This document shows, piece by piece, positions 9,430 through 18,511 of a DNA stretch of 64,000 nt (the stretch's first letter is position 1; each line of letters starts with the position of its first letter). The notes below the pieces were generated by a model that saw only the letters and a program-made list of their open reading frames with translations, did no database searches and was not told where the DNA came from. Both the position numbers and the translations under genes were made by a program. The stretch comes from Affinundibacterium fentianense (GTDB lineage Bacteria > Pseudomonadota > Gammaproteobacteria > Burkholderiales > Burkholderiaceae_D), in contig NZ_JAGSPJ010000008.1 of the NCBI RefSeq assembly GCF_018139545.1, positions 1-64,000 of the forward strand, given 5' to 3'.

Positions 9430-9458
9430 AGCCTAATTATTAAAATTCAAGGCGTCAA
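9430..9458 (-). promoter_or_regulatory. Sigma-70 promoter candidate for the small exported gene
   Basis: On the minus strand, TTGACG (9453-9458, 5 of 6) is followed after exactly 17 bp by TAGGCT (9430-9435). The predicted start near 9423 gives a leader of about 50 nt. Confidence 0.5.
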
Positions 9459-9777
9459 GGGAAATGCAATAATAAAAATGAAAATGTATCTTATACGCTC
9501 GAATTATTTAGCGATCCCATCGCTTACTGTATGAACTACCCATTTAGAGCAGCATCAAACGGCAACAAAATCGATTGTGAATTTCTTGAGATCGTTCGAC
9601 GGTTTAAATAAACTAGTTTTCCTTGGACAATCTTTGGCAAAAAATCAGCAGTAGGAACGAGCACTCCAACGCCATGCACAATTAAGAAACTAAAATAGAC
9701 GAACATTGAAGAGCGCCATTTTCAGTGCAGCGTTAAGTACAAGCAGATCCGAATACCAACTACGCAACTTACCTTCA
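9459..9777. other. Gene-free stretch
   Basis: This AT-rich stretch between the promoter of the small exported gene and the metF terminator has no supportable gene. A 26-codon frame at 9531-9611 has no ribosome binding site and no recognisable product. Confidence 0.6.
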
Positions 9778-9780
9778 TAA

Positions 9781-9806
9781 AAAAAGCGCCATGCTTGGCG
9801 CTTTTT
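9781..9806 (-). terminator. Terminator after metF
   Basis: An 11-bp perfect stem (AAAAAGCGCCA at 9781-9791 with TGGCGCTTTTT at 9796-9806) has a 4-nt loop, lying 40 bp past the metF stop. The A-run becomes the T-run on the minus strand; the structure is bidirectional. Confidence 0.9.
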
Positions 9807-9846
9807 ATCATTCCTCCGATTTTGGAATTAATCCCGATCCGAAAAA

Positions 9847-10680
9847 TTAAGTTCCGACTAATCGATTCCAGATTGCCGTCGTGGCTGCAGCTTGGTTCAG
9901 AGAATAGAAATGCAAACCCGGAGCGCCGCCCGCTAATAGGCGTTCACACATCTGCGTCACCATATCTAAACCAAAAGCTTTAATCGATGCACTGTCGTCG
10001 CCATAACTGGCTAGTTTCAAACGTACCCAACGAGGAATTTCTGCGCCGCACATTTCAGAGAAACGCATCAGTTGACTACTGTTGGTGATCGGCATAATAC
10101 CCGCAACGATAGGCACATCCACACCTGACTTTTGGGCATTATCAACGAATTGGAAATAGGCATCCGCATTGTAAAAATACTGTGTGATCGCAGCATTCGC
10201 CCCTGCTTGCACTTTGCGTACAAAGCTTTGCAAATCGTCTTGGGGTGATTTTGCCTGTGGATGCATTTCTGGGTAGGCAGCCACTTCAATGTGGAACCAA
10301 TCGCCAGTTTCGGCACGAATAAATTCAACCAGTTCATTCGCATAACGGAACTCACCACCCATTCCATACCCACTCGGCAAATCGCCACGAAGTGCGACCA
10401 AACGATGAATGTCTTGCTCTTGATAAGTTTTGAGAATCTGACGAATCGAGTCGCGTGTTCCACCGACACATGAGAGATGTGGGGCAGCATCAAAGCCTTC
10501 TTTACGGATTTCAACAACCGTATCTAAAGTGCCTTGTTGCGTTGTGCCACCTGCACCAAAGGTCACGGAAAAATATTTAGGATTTAGCTCTGCCAATTTG
10601 GCACGTGTCACCCGTAATTTCTCGGTTCCTTCTTCCGTCTTTGGCGGAAAGAATTCAATACTAAAATTATGTGGATTCAT
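9847..10680 (-). CDS. metF: Methylenetetrahydrofolate reductase
   Basis: A 277-residue FAD-dependent (beta/alpha)8 reductase that makes 5-methyl-tetrahydrofolate for homocysteine methylation. Family segments are SIEFFPPKTEEG at the N-terminus, VTFGAGG, HLSCVGGTRD, LVALRGDLP, and EVAAYPEMHP. It overlaps the upstream holin-like gene by 14 nt and sits in the ahcY operon, so methyl-group recycling genes are grouped: AhcY releases homocysteine and MetF supplies the methyl donor. Confidence 0.97.
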   Translation of the reverse strand: MNPHNFSIEFFPPKTEEGTEKLRVTRAKLAELNPKYFSVTFGAGGTTQQGTLDTVVEIRKEGFDAAPHLSCVGGTRDSIRQILKTYQEQDIHRLVALRGDLPSGYGMGGEFRYANELVEFIRAETGDWFHIEVAAYPEMHPQAKSPQDDLQSFVRKVQAGANAAITQYFYNADAYFQFVDNAQKSGVDVPIVAGIMPITNSSQLMRFSEMCGAEIPRWVRLKLASYGDDSASIKAFGLDMVTQMCERLLAGGAPGLHFYSLNQAAATTAIWNRLVGT

Positions 10681-11020
10681 TTTTTTGTAGAAGTAAAGTG
10701 GAGAGCGTCCATGAGATCACACTGTATAACAAAGCGCCAAAAACTGCCGACCAAAAACCTGCCACGTGAAAACCATCAAACATACTGGCAACCGCCCAAA
10801 ACATCAGCCCATTAATCACCAGAATAAACAGTCCCAAACTTAAGACAGTCACGGGCAGAGTCAGGATTAATAAGATAGGGCGGATCACGGTATTCACAAA
10901 ACCCAAAACTACTGCGACCAACAAGGCAGTTGTGAAACTATCTATCGTGATGGAACTAAGTAAGTACGGTAGCGCTAATAATGCCAACGCGTTGATTAAC
11001 CAAGTAGCGAGTAAGCGCAT
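10667..11020 (-). CDS. Phage-holin-like four-helix membrane protein (membrane protein of unknown function)
   Basis: A 117-residue protein with four predicted membrane spans and the conserved signature NTVIRPILLILTLP followed by a Gly/Leu-rich span. This matches the phage holin family 4/YvlD-like group, whose cellular members have no proven function. The frame is open to 11104, but ATG 11020 is preferred: TGGAG lies 6 nt upstream and the hydrophobic domain starts directly. It is wedged between ahcY and metF and overlaps metF by 14 nt, so it is co-transcribed. The ahcY-holin-metF order is common in Burkholderiales. Confidence 0.85.
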   Translation of the reverse strand: MRLLATWLINALALLALPYLLSSITIDSFTTALLVAVVLGFVNTVIRPILLILTLPVTVLSLGLFILVINGLMFWAVASMFDGFHVAGFWSAVFGALLYSVISWTLSTLLLQKNEST

Positions 11021-11172
11021 GGCATCTCCAAAGTTTTTACAAATTTGAAAAGCTAAGATCGGCAGAGATTCAATTACTGGGATGCAGACCGCGAAGTAAA
11101 GCACAGCAATAGTTGATATTGCGATTATTCACGACAAAGGTATGCACCCAGCAATTGGATTTATGGCGCGTC

Positions 11173-12591
11173 TTAGTAACGGTAGAGCTCAGGCTTATAT
11201 GGACCTTCTTTTTTCACGCCAATATAGCTCGCTTGCTCATCCGTCAAAACGCTCAATTGCGCATTGAGTTTTTTCAATTGCAAACGAGCGACTTTTTCAT
11301 CGAGGTGTTTCGGCAAAGTGTAAACACCAACAGGATATTTATCAGTATTGCAGAACAATTCAATTTGCGCGATGGTTTGATTGGCGAATGAAGAGCTCAT
11401 CACATAGGATGGATGGCCAGTACCGCAACCGAGATTGACCAAACGACCTTCGGCCAACAAAATAATGCGGCGACCGCTTGGGAAAATCACGTGATCCACT
11501 TGTGGCTTGATGTTTTCCCACTTGTATTGCTTGAGTGAAGCAACGTCGATTTCATTATCGAAGTGACCGATATTGCAAACGATCGCTTGATCCTTCATCT
11601 TCAACATGTGTTCGTGTGAAATCACATGGTAGTTACCCGTGGTCGTCACGAAAATGTCACCGTGTTCACAAGCGTAATCCATAGTCACGACGCGATAGCC
11701 TTCCATCGCTGCTTGCAACGCACAGATAGGATCGATTTCTGTGACCCATACTTGCGCAGACAAAGCACGCATCGCTTGTGCTGAACCTTTGCCTACATCA
11801 CCATAACCAGCGATGACAGCAACTTTACCGGCGATCATCACATCCGTTGCGCGCTTGATCCCATCAACCAAAGATTCGCGGCAGCCATACAGGTTATCGA
11901 ACTTAGATTTAGTAACGGAATCGTTGACATTGATTGCTGGAAAAGCGAGCTTGCCTTCTTTGTGCATTTGGTACAAACGATGCACGCCGGTTGTCGTTTC
12001 TTCTGTCACGCCTTTGATTGCTGCCAAACGTTTGGAATACCAAGTCGCATCAATTGCCAAGTGTTTTTTGATGGAATTGAACAAGCAAGTTTCTTCCTCT
12101 GAACCTGGATTGTTCAAAACAGAAATATCGGATTCAGCACGGGTACCGAGGTGCAACAACAAAGTTGCATCGCCACCGTCATCCAAAATCATGTTGGAGT
12201 AGCCGCCATCTTTCCAGTCGAAAATGCGGTGTGTGAATTCCCAGTATTCATCCAAGTTCTCGCCTTTAAATGCAAACACCGGCGTGCCGCCAGCGGCGAT
12301 TGCCGCAGCAGCGTGATCTTGCGTTGAGTAGATGTTGCAAGATGCCCAGCGTACTTGCGCGCCGAGTGCGTTCAAGGTTTCGATCAGCACTGCGGTTTGG
12401 ATCGTCATATGCAATGAGCCAGTAATGCGCGCGCCTTTCAAAGGTTGGCTAGTAGCGAATTCTTCACGAATCGCCATCAAGCCAGGCATTTCTGTTTCTG
12501 CGATTTGAATTTCTTTGCGGCCCCAATCGGCCAAGCTTAAGTCTGCGACGTGGAAATCTTGCGTTGTTGCAGTTGCGGTTTGAGATGTCAT
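11173..12591 (-). CDS. ahcY: Adenosylhomocysteinase
   Basis: A 472-residue NAD-dependent enzyme that hydrolyses S-adenosylhomocysteine to adenosine and homocysteine, relieving product inhibition of methyltransferases. The catalytic and substrate domain shows [14 protein letters not shown] and [12 protein letters not shown]. The Rossmann loop is [12 protein letters not shown], and the C-terminus is KPELYRY, the canonical tail reaching the neighbouring subunit. It carries the roughly 40-residue insert of bacterial and plant enzymes. An SAH riboswitch lies in its leader. The Shine-Dalgarno AGGAGG is 19 nt from the ATG, with a small hairpin between. Confidence 0.98.
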   Translation of the reverse strand: MTSQTATATTQDFHVADLSLADWGRKEIQIAETEMPGLMAIREEFATSQPLKGARITGSLHMTIQTAVLIETLNALGAQVRWASCNIYSTQDHAAAAIAAGGTPVFAFKGENLDEYWEFTHRIFDWKDGGYSNMILDDGGDATLLLHLGTRAESDISVLNNPGSEEETCLFNSIKKHLAIDATWYSKRLAAIKGVTEETTTGVHRLYQMHKEGKLAFPAINVNDSVTKSKFDNLYGCRESLVDGIKRATDVMIAGKVAVIAGYGDVGKGSAQAMRALSAQVWVTEIDPICALQAAMEGYRVVTMDYACEHGDIFVTTTGNYHVISHEHMLKMKDQAIVCNIGHFDNEIDVASLKQYKWENIKPQVDHVIFPSGRRIILLAEGRLVNLGCGTGHPSYVMSSSFANQTIAQIELFCNTDKYPVGVYTLPKHLDEKVARLQLKKLNAQLSVLTDEQASYIGVKKEGPYKPELYRY

Positions 12592-12594
12592 GAT

Positions 12595-12616
12595 GGTGGC
12601 GTTCTCACGCCCTCCT
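12595..12616 (-). promoter_or_regulatory. ahcY ribosome binding site with intervening hairpin
   Basis: On the minus strand AGGAGG (12611-12616) is followed by a GGCGT-GAGA-ACGCC hairpin with a GNRA-type tetraloop, then six bases and the ATG at 12591. Linear spacing is about 19 nt, too long for efficient initiation; folding the hairpin would bring the two close. The hairpin strand GTGAGAACG can instead pair with CGTTCTCAC inside the riboswitch region. Confidence 0.6.
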
Positions 12617-12640
12617 TTCTAATATTGACCAAGAAAAAAG

Positions 12641-12766
12641 TAACGTGAGCGCAGTTGCTGTGAGAACGATTGCACTATACACACACTCGTCTCGACTGAT
12701 CCAAGCCTGGCAATCATCCAAACATGTCAAATGCTTGAAAATTTTGTCGCAGCGCTCCTTGGAGAG
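12641..12766 (-). ncRNA. S-adenosylhomocysteine (SAH) riboswitch
   Basis: Read on the minus strand, the leader contains the conserved blocks of the SAH riboswitch in order: CTCCAAGGAGCGCTGCGAC (12763-12745), CCAGGCTTGG (12710-12701), and CAACTGCGCTCACGTTA (12657-12641). GAGCGC pairs with GCGCTC to form P1. CCAAG pairs with CTTGG to form the pseudoknot, here A-U where the consensus usually has G-C, a compensatory change. The aptamer begins about where transcription should start and lies directly upstream of ahcY, its classic target; SAH binding turns expression on. Confidence 0.92.
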
Positions 12767-12771
12767 TGTGC

Positions 12772-12777
12772 AGTATA
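12772..12777 (-). promoter_or_regulatory. -10 box of the ahcY promoter
   Basis: The minus strand reads TATACT (5 of 6), with a predicted start near 12765, which coincides with the first conserved base of the riboswitch. The -35 region is weak. Confidence 0.6.
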
Positions 12778-12819
12778 ACGCAAAACAAGACAAAAAGTTG
12801 AGATCGGCATGCCTCGAAC

Positions 12820-12854
12820 AAAGATATTTGCTTAAAATTTAAGCAAATATCTTT
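12820..12854 (-). terminator. Long AT-rich hairpin, probable apt terminator
   Basis: A 17-bp perfect inverted repeat with a single-base centre (arms start AAAGATATTTGC) lies 12 bp past the apt stop. It ends in a short T-run on either strand. A terminator is the likely use, although the stem is AT-rich. Confidence 0.6.
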
Positions 12855-12865
12855 ATGAATTTACT

Positions 12866-13408
12866 TCAATGACCAGAAAATTCACACACTTTGAACAGCC
12901 CCAATCCACTTTCTTCAATCAATTTTGAACCTCCAAGGTCGGGCAAATCAACGATGACAGCACCTTCGACAATATTCGCCCCCAAGCGCTCCAATAGGCG
13001 CTTACCTGCCATCATGGTGCCCCCCGTTGCCATGAGATCATCTATCAAAAGCACTCGATCGCCAGCCTTACATGCGTCAGTATGAATTTCTACAGTTGCA
13101 CTCCCATATTCCAAATCATAGCTTTCTTCGAGAGTTGCGAATGGCAACTTGCCTTTCTTACGAATCGGGACAAATCCAATATTGAGCTCATATGCTAAGA
13201 CTGAACCTAAAATAAATCCTCGAGCATCCATCCCCGCAACCAAATCCAATTTCTGGTCAGCATAACGTGCCAAAAAGACATCCATCAAAATTCGAAATAT
13301 TTTTGGATCTTGCAACAAGGTCGTTATATCTCGAAATTGAATACCGACTTGCGGCCAATCCGGCACCGTACGAATATGCTTTTTAATTAATTCACTAGTA
13401 TCAATCAT
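12866..13408 (-). CDS. apt: Adenine phosphoribosyltransferase
   Basis: A 180-residue type I PRTase that salvages adenine to AMP using PRPP. The PRPP-binding signature is [13 protein letters not shown]. Other family segments are [10 protein letters not shown] near the N-terminus and [10 protein letters not shown]. Length is normal. It lies 7 bp downstream of the antiporter gene on the same strand, so the two are probably co-transcribed. The ahcY product adenosine makes adenine salvage nearby sensible, but that is only context. Confidence 0.95.
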   Translation of the reverse strand: MIDTSELIKKHIRTVPDWPQVGIQFRDITTLLQDPKIFRILMDVFLARYADQKLDLVAGMDARGFILGSVLAYELNIGFVPIRKKGKLPFATLEESYDLEYGSATVEIHTDACKAGDRVLLIDDLMATGGTMMAGKRLLERLGANIVEGAVIVDLPDLGGSKLIEESGLGLFKVCEFSGH

Positions 13409-13415
13409 CTTTAGC

Positions 13416-15398
13416 CTATTTCAATAATCGTTGTTCAGCACGCGAGACCCCTTCGGCAGTTCCCCTCAAAACGACCACATCGGACGCCTCTAAGGTTAAT
13501 TCAGGGCTTGGCTCCAATCGAATTTTTCCACGTCGTACATTCGTGACATCGACCGAAAACTCACTTAATTCCAACTCGGCAATCGAGCGTCCAAGATTCT
13601 TTCCTCGCTCTCCCAATACCACCGTATGTAATCGTAACTGCATGTTTTCAGCATCGTCGGCAGCATCACTCGCTCCATGAAAAAACCCACGCAATGCTTC
13701 ATAACGAGCATCCCGCGCCATCTGTACCGTATGCACGACACGACGCAATGGAACACCCAACAGTACTAATGCATGCGAGGCCAACATCAAGCTACCTTCC
13801 ATCAAATCAGGCACAACTTCCGTTGCACCTGCGGCGCGCAATTTTTCTAGATCGGTGTCATCGTGGCTACGCACCACCACTGGCAAGCTGGGATTTAACT
13901 CATGCACCAAATGTAAAATCTTTAGCGCTGATTGGGTATCGGTGTAGGTAATCACCAGTGCAGCGGCGCGACTAATCCCTACCGCCGTCAAACTCTCACG
14001 TCGTGCAGCATCGCCATATGACACGTTTGCGCCGGCTTTTTGCGCCTCTGCTATTCGGTCTGGGTCGAGGTCCAATGCATGGTACTCAATTTTCTCATCA
14101 GCTAATAGACGCGCCAAACTTTGCCCACTTCGTCCAAAGCCCGCTATCACGACATGCCTCTTCACCTTCATTGTGCGCGCTGCGATCTGCGTTAACGCTA
14201 GCGATTGCATCATCCACTCATTTGACGACAACTTTAAAACAATCCAATCTGACTTAGCCAAAATAAATGGCGATATCAACATCGACAATACCATCGACGC
14301 CAACATCAATTGCAATAGCAAGGGATCAATCAGATTTAAACCTCCAGCTTGGTTTAATAAAACAAAACCAAATTCGCCAGCCTGCGCTAAGCCTAAACCT
14401 GTACGTAACGCCACGCTGGTCGGACATTTGAATAGCCGAGCCAAACCAAAGATCAAGCCAAATTTCAAAAGTACTGGCCCGACCAAGAGCAACAAGATGA
14501 GCCAACCGTACTCCAATACAAGACCCAAGTTCAAAAGCATGCCCACCGTTATAAAAAACAATCCCAACAATACATCGCGGAAGGATTTAATATCCTCTTC
14601 AACTTGGTGCTTGTACTCAGTTTCTGAAATCAACATCCCCGCAACAAATGCGCCGAGTGCCAATGAGAGCCCAGCTTTTTCGGTAAGCCAAGCTGCACCT
14701 AAGGTAAAAAGCAGAAGATTAAGCATAAATAGCTCTTGTGATCGGCGACGAATCACGATCGCAAACCACTCGCGCACCACTCTTTTCCCAACAAAGAACA
14801 AGAGAAAAAGCACCAGACTTGCTTTCGCTCCAGCCAATGCAAGACTCATGCTCAAGTTATTCGATTCGGCTGAAAGGGCTGGTACCAATATAAGCAGTGG
14901 TACCACTGCCAAATCTTGAAACAATAGGACACTAATCATTTGTCGGCCATGTTGGCTCTCTAACTCCAATTTTTCAGTTAGCATCTTCGACACGATTGCG
15001 GTTGATGACATCGCTAGCGCCCCACCGATCGCAAATGATGCCTCCCAAGTCATGGCAAAATAATCTGGCAAAACAAAAGCAGCGCCAAAGCAAATCACCA
15101 TAGCAAGACCAATGGTGCTTATGACTTGTGCCATACCAAGACCAAAGACGGCTCGCCGCATAGAAAATAGCTTCGGCAACGAAAACTCCAAGCCGATGGA
15201 AAACATCAAGAAAACCACGCCAAATTCCGCCAAAAGATGCGTCGTCGAACTTTCCTGTGCCCAGCCCAATGCATGTGGTCCAATCAATATGCCAACGGTC
15301 AGATAGCCAAGCATTGGTGGCAAATTTAGCAAACGCAGTGCACCCACGCCAAGAACCGCGCTGCCGAGTAAAAGTAAAGTAGTATCGAGTGCATTCAT
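13416..15398 (-). CDS. CPA2-family cation:proton antiporter, KefB/KefC-like
   Basis: A 660-residue inner-membrane protein. The N-terminal two thirds holds about 12 membrane spans of a Na+/H+ exchanger domain. It is followed by a cytoplasmic RCK/TrkA-N Rossmann domain ([18 protein letters not shown] near residue 410) and a C-terminal TrkA-C domain in the last 90 residues. This architecture fits K+ or Na+ efflux coupled to protons, gated by a nucleotide or glutathione ligand. Substrate cannot be decided. The ATG at 15398 is chosen over the one 15 codons upstream because the first span then starts at once. Confidence 0.9.
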   Translation of the reverse strand: MNALDTTLLLLGSAVLGVGALRLLNLPPMLGYLTVGILIGPHALGWAQESSTTHLLAEFGVVFLMFSIGLEFSLPKLFSMRRAVFGLGMAQVISTIGLAMVICFGAAFVLPDYFAMTWEASFAIGGALAMSSTAIVSKMLTEKLELESQHGRQMISVLLFQDLAVVPLLILVPALSAESNNLSMSLALAGAKASLVLFLLFFVGKRVVREWFAIVIRRRSQELFMLNLLLFTLGAAWLTEKAGLSLALGAFVAGMLISETEYKHQVEEDIKSFRDVLLGLFFITVGMLLNLGLVLEYGWLILLLLVGPVLLKFGLIFGLARLFKCPTSVALRTGLGLAQAGEFGFVLLNQAGGLNLIDPLLLQLMLASMVLSMLISPFILAKSDWIVLKLSSNEWMMQSLALTQIAARTMKVKRHVVIAGFGRSGQSLARLLADEKIEYHALDLDPDRIAEAQKAGANVSYGDAARRESLTAVGISRAAALVITYTDTQSALKILHLVHELNPSLPVVVRSHDDTDLEKLRAAGATEVVPDLMEGSLMLASHALVLLGVPLRRVVHTVQMARDARYEALRGFFHGASDAADDAENMQLRLHTVVLGERGKNLGRSIAELELSEFSVDVTNVRRGKIRLEPSPELTLEASDVVVLRGTAEGVSRAEQRLLK

Positions 15399-15574
15399 AC
15401 GATCTATTATTACCGATTTGCAATGTCTAAAGTGCCTTTTCAATCGATAAACGACTTAGATTAATTCCAAGACGCCACACTATCCTCTCGTCATTTTTGC
15501 CATCAGCAGCTGGTTTCACTGAGAATATCCTTAACATATTAACTGGCAGGGTTCTTGCTTAATCGTATTTAGTT

Positions 15575-15580
15575 TATACT
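15575..15580 (+). promoter_or_regulatory. -10 box for the kdsD-lpt operon
   Basis: TATACT with a weak TTCTTG 17 bp upstream (15552-15557) predicts a start at about 15587. That is exactly the first in-frame ATG, so translation is more likely to begin at ATG 15623. Confidence 0.45.
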
Positions 15581-15622
15581 GCAACGATGGGTACAATAAA
15601 CTGTAAAAAAGACTTCTCATCT

Positions 15623-16621
15623 ATGCCTTCATTCGATACAACGACCAATCAAGCTTTGCGACTAGCATGTGAAACTTTGCAAATTGAAGCTGATGAAATT
15701 CTCAATCTAAAACGCCGGTTAGCAGGTAATGACGCAGCTGCATTTACCGAAGCGATCGCGCTAGTATTGACGTGCGCTGGGCGCGTGGTGGTCTCAGGTA
15801 TTGGCAAGTCAGGGCATATCGCGCGCAAAATCGCCGCGACTTTTGCATCGACCGGAACGCCCGCTTTTTTTGTGCATCCCGCCGAAGCGGCACACGGCGA
15901 CTTGGGAATGGTGACCGCACAGGATATTTTTATTGCCATTTCTTATTCTGGCGAGGCCGGTGAACTGGTAGCGATTCTTCCGATCCTCAAACGTCTAGGC
16001 GTCAAATTAATTGCCATGACCGGAAATCCGAATTCAACACTCGCTAAACTCGCAGATCTTCACCTCAGCGTGCATGTTGACAAAGAAGCGTGCCCACTCA
16101 ACTTAGCGCCGACCGCCAGCACCACAGTCACGCTAGCACTTGGCGATGCACTTGCGGTCGCGGTCCTTGACGCAAGAGGCTTCAAAGAAGAAGACTTTGC
16201 TAGATCTCATCCTGGCGGTGCGTTAGGGAGACGCTTGTTGACGCACGTAAAAGATGTGATGCGCACAGGAAGTGCAATTCCCCAAGTTAAACCAGATACA
16301 AAATTAAGCAGTGCATTACTAGAAATTACGCAAAAAGGGATGGCCATGACCGCGGTTGTTGACAGCCAAAATACCATCGTTGGCGTATTTACCGACGGTG
16401 ATTTACGCCGCCTAATGGACAAGCCGCTCAATTTTTCTGAACTTGTTATTGCTGATATTATGCGGAAAAATCCCCACACAATCGGTCCCGAACAATTAGC
16501 AGTAGAAGCCGTTGAGATCATGGAAGTGCACCGCATTAACCAGCTTCTGGTGGCAGACTCGGACGGAAAATTAGTTGGCGCATTGCATATTCACGACTTA
16601 ACTCGTGCAAAGGTGATCTGA
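15623..16621 (+). CDS. kdsD: D-arabinose 5-phosphate isomerase
   Basis: A 332-residue enzyme converting ribulose-5-phosphate to arabinose-5-phosphate for Kdo synthesis. An N-terminal SIS sugar-isomerase domain (VVSGIGKSGHIARKIAATFA, then HPAEAAHGDLGM) is followed by two CBS domains (about 200-332). An ATG 12 codons upstream (15587) is also in frame but falls on the predicted transcription start. The stop overlaps the kdsC start, so the two Kdo enzymes are translationally coupled. It is the first gene of a seven-gene envelope and rpoN cluster. Confidence 0.95.
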   Translation: MPSFDTTTNQALRLACETLQIEADEILNLKRRLAGNDAAAFTEAIALVLTCAGRVVVSGIGKSGHIARKIAATFASTGTPAFFVHPAEAAHGDLGMVTAQDIFIAISYSGEAGELVAILPILKRLGVKLIAMTGNPNSTLAKLADLHLSVHVDKEACPLNLAPTASTTVTLALGDALAVAVLDARGFKEEDFARSHPGGALGRRLLTHVKDVMRTGSAIPQVKPDTKLSSALLEITQKGMAMTAVVDSQNTIVGVFTDGDLRRLMDKPLNFSELVIADIMRKNPHTIGPEQLAVEAVEIMEVHRINQLLVADSDGKLVGALHIHDLTRAKVI

Positions 16622-17178
16622 TGCACACCAACTTCGAATCGACTCCAGAGACCCAAAGAAAAGCCGCACGCGTGCAACTGATGATTTTTGATGTGGACGG
16701 CATCCTAACTGACGGGAGCCTCCATTTTGGCCCAGAAGGAGAAATGATGAAGACCTTCAATGTGCTAGACGGACAAGGAATCAAATTATTGCAAAATGCA
16801 GGCATTGCAACTGCAATCATCAGCGCCCGACAATCAGCAATCGTGAGCAAACGCGCGCACGATTTGGGAATCACTCACGTTATGCAGGGAATTCATGATA
16901 AGAAATCAGCTTTCATTGAATTAAGTAAGCAATTAAATATCGCACACGATGCATGTGGATTTATTGGTGACGATGTGATCGATTTACCGATACTCTTACG
17001 AGTCGGATTTGCGGCCAGCGTTCCGAATGCGCATATAGAAGTCCGCCAACGAGTCGATTACATTACTAGCGCCTCGGGCGGTCGAGGGGCTGCCCGTGAA
17101 GTTTGCGATTTAATCTTAAAAGCACAAGGTAAATACCTCGCTGCACTCGCCCCTTTTTGCGACGTGAGTAACACATGA
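16621..17178 (+). CDS. kdsC: 3-deoxy-D-manno-octulosonate 8-phosphate phosphatase
   Basis: A 185-residue HAD phosphatase without a cap, forming a tetramer in known members, that releases Kdo from Kdo-8-phosphate. The nucleophile motif is IFDVDGILTDGSL, motif II contains ISARQS, and motif IV contains GDDVIDLPIL. It overlaps kdsD by one base and lptC by 4 nt. Confidence 0.95.
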   Translation: MHTNFESTPETQRKAARVQLMIFDVDGILTDGSLHFGPEGEMMKTFNVLDGQGIKLLQNAGIATAIISARQSAIVSKRAHDLGITHVMQGIHDKKSAFIELSKQLNIAHDACGFIGDDVIDLPILLRVGFAASVPNAHIEVRQRVDYITSASGGRGAAREVCDLILKAQGKYLAALAPFCDVSNT

Positions 17179-17798
17179 CGGCAGATCGGATTCGAGTCTG
17201 GCTAGGGATTGCCCTCTTAGGCTTGTTAATGCTGGGCAGCTTTTGGGTATACGAAGTGATGCGGCGTCAAGGCGAGGATCTCGCTTCCAATCGTAAAAAT
17301 CGCAGTGAGCCAGACTACTATGTTGAACAATTTAATTTTGTGCGCTTATCGCAATCAAAACAAACCAACTATCGAATCACTGGAGATCGATTAATTCATT
17401 TCCCACTCGAAGATGAATTTGAAATAGTACGTCCGAAAATTGTGGGAATTGATCAGGAAAAGACACCGATGACCATTAGTGCAGATCGCGCTATTGTGAA
17501 ACAAAAAATTCAAGAAAAACCAAATACTCAACCCGAAGATCAAATTCATATGCTTGGAAACGTTACATTGGAACGTGCAAGGAGCCAACAAGTCGAATCT
17601 ATTAAGATTGAGACCGATTCACTGATCCTTTTTCCTGATACGGAAAAAATGAAAACGGCTGCTAGTATCAAAATGCTGACACGCAAGGCAACAATAAGCG
17701 CAGTGGGGATGGAAGCGGATAACGCAGATCAAAAACTGCGTTTTTTGAGCAAAGTACATATAGAAATTGATACGACGAAACACAGTACAAACGATTAG
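17175..17798 (+). CDS. lptC: LPS export ABC transporter periplasmic protein LptC
   Basis: A 207-residue bitopic protein. An N-terminal membrane anchor (IALLGLLMLGSFWVYEV, residues about 12-28) is followed by a periplasmic beta-jellyroll that receives LPS from LptB2FG and passes it to LptA. EPDYYVEQFNF is typical of the family start of the jellyroll. It overlaps kdsC by 4 nt; lptA begins 100 bp later. Confidence 0.93.
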   Translation: MTADRIRVWLGIALLGLLMLGSFWVYEVMRRQGEDLASNRKNRSEPDYYVEQFNFVRLSQSKQTNYRITGDRLIHFPLEDEFEIVRPKIVGIDQEKTPMTISADRAIVKQKIQEKPNTQPEDQIHMLGNVTLERARSQQVESIKIETDSLILFPDTEKMKTAASIKMLTRKATISAVGMEADNADQKLRFLSKVHIEIDTTKHSTND

Positions 17799-17898
17799 TC
17801 CATCAACCAAAACCGTTTGTATCGACTAGTTAAGTCGCTCTGTTTTGCTTTTTTTTCGCAACAGCGCACTGCAAAAAACACCAGTAAAGGTTAAACAA

Positions 17899-18501
17899 AT
17901 GAAGACAAATACAATTTCCATTTCGCTCACTCTGTCCATTTTTTCAAAGCTAGCACTAACAGGACTCGTCACTTCAACTATGCTGTCAGCGCCAGTCTAT
18001 GCAGAAAAAGCAGACAGTCAAAAGAAAACAAAGATTGATGCAGAGCATACAGTGTATGACGGCAAGACGGGGACAAAAACACTGACTGGTAATGTAGAAC
18101 TTACGCGTGGCACTTTATTGATACGCGCAGAATCCGCTGTCGAAACAGAGACTAAAGACGATGGTGGTAGCGTCACATTACTCGGAAAAAATGGCAGTCA
18201 GGTTTTTTTCAGGCAAAAGCGAGATGGCGGAACCGAACTCTGGATTGAAGGTTCTGCGGATCGCGTCGAGTATGATAAGAAAACCGAAGTCGTACGATTC
18301 ATCGCCAAAGCGAATGTGAGATATCTGAGCGAATCGAAAGTAACGCAAGAGCAAAAAGGGGAATTTCTTTCTTACGACAGTATCAACGATATTTTTACGG
18401 CAACCAATTCAGCGTCTGGCAAGCGCGTTCCGGGCGGTGGGCGAGTCTCGATTACTTCGGAACCCAAAGCGGTTAAAACTCCGGTTAAACAAGATAAATA
18501 A
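17899..18501 (+). CDS. lptA: LPS transport periplasmic protein LptA
   Basis: A 200-residue periplasmic bridge protein of the Lpt machine. A signal peptide ends at about residue 34 (SAPVYAEK), followed by an OstA-like N domain (KIDAEHTVYDGKTGTKTLTGNV). The ATG at 17899 is preferred over an in-frame start at 17845 because AAAGG lies about 9 nt upstream and the signal peptide then begins properly. The C-terminus is Lys/Pro-rich. lptB follows 10 bp after the stop. Confidence 0.92.
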   Translation: MKTNTISISLTLSIFSKLALTGLVTSTMLSAPVYAEKADSQKKTKIDAEHTVYDGKTGTKTLTGNVELTRGTLLIRAESAVETETKDDGGSVTLLGKNGSQVFFRQKRDGGTELWIEGSADRVEYDKKTEVVRFIAKANVRYLSESKVTQEQKGEFLSYDSINDIFTATNSASGKRVPGGGRVSITSEPKAVKTPVKQDK

Positions 18502-18511
18502 AAGCGATACT

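Noticed and set aside
9531-9611. A 26-codon frame in the gap upstream of metF
   Set aside because: No ribosome binding site, no hydrophobic or repeated pattern, and no neighbour that it would regulate.
14173-14919. A 248-codon plus-strand frame inside the antiporter gene
   Set aside because: It lies wholly antisense to a strongly supported CPA2 antiporter; its Asn/Lys/Ser-rich composition is that of an antisense frame.
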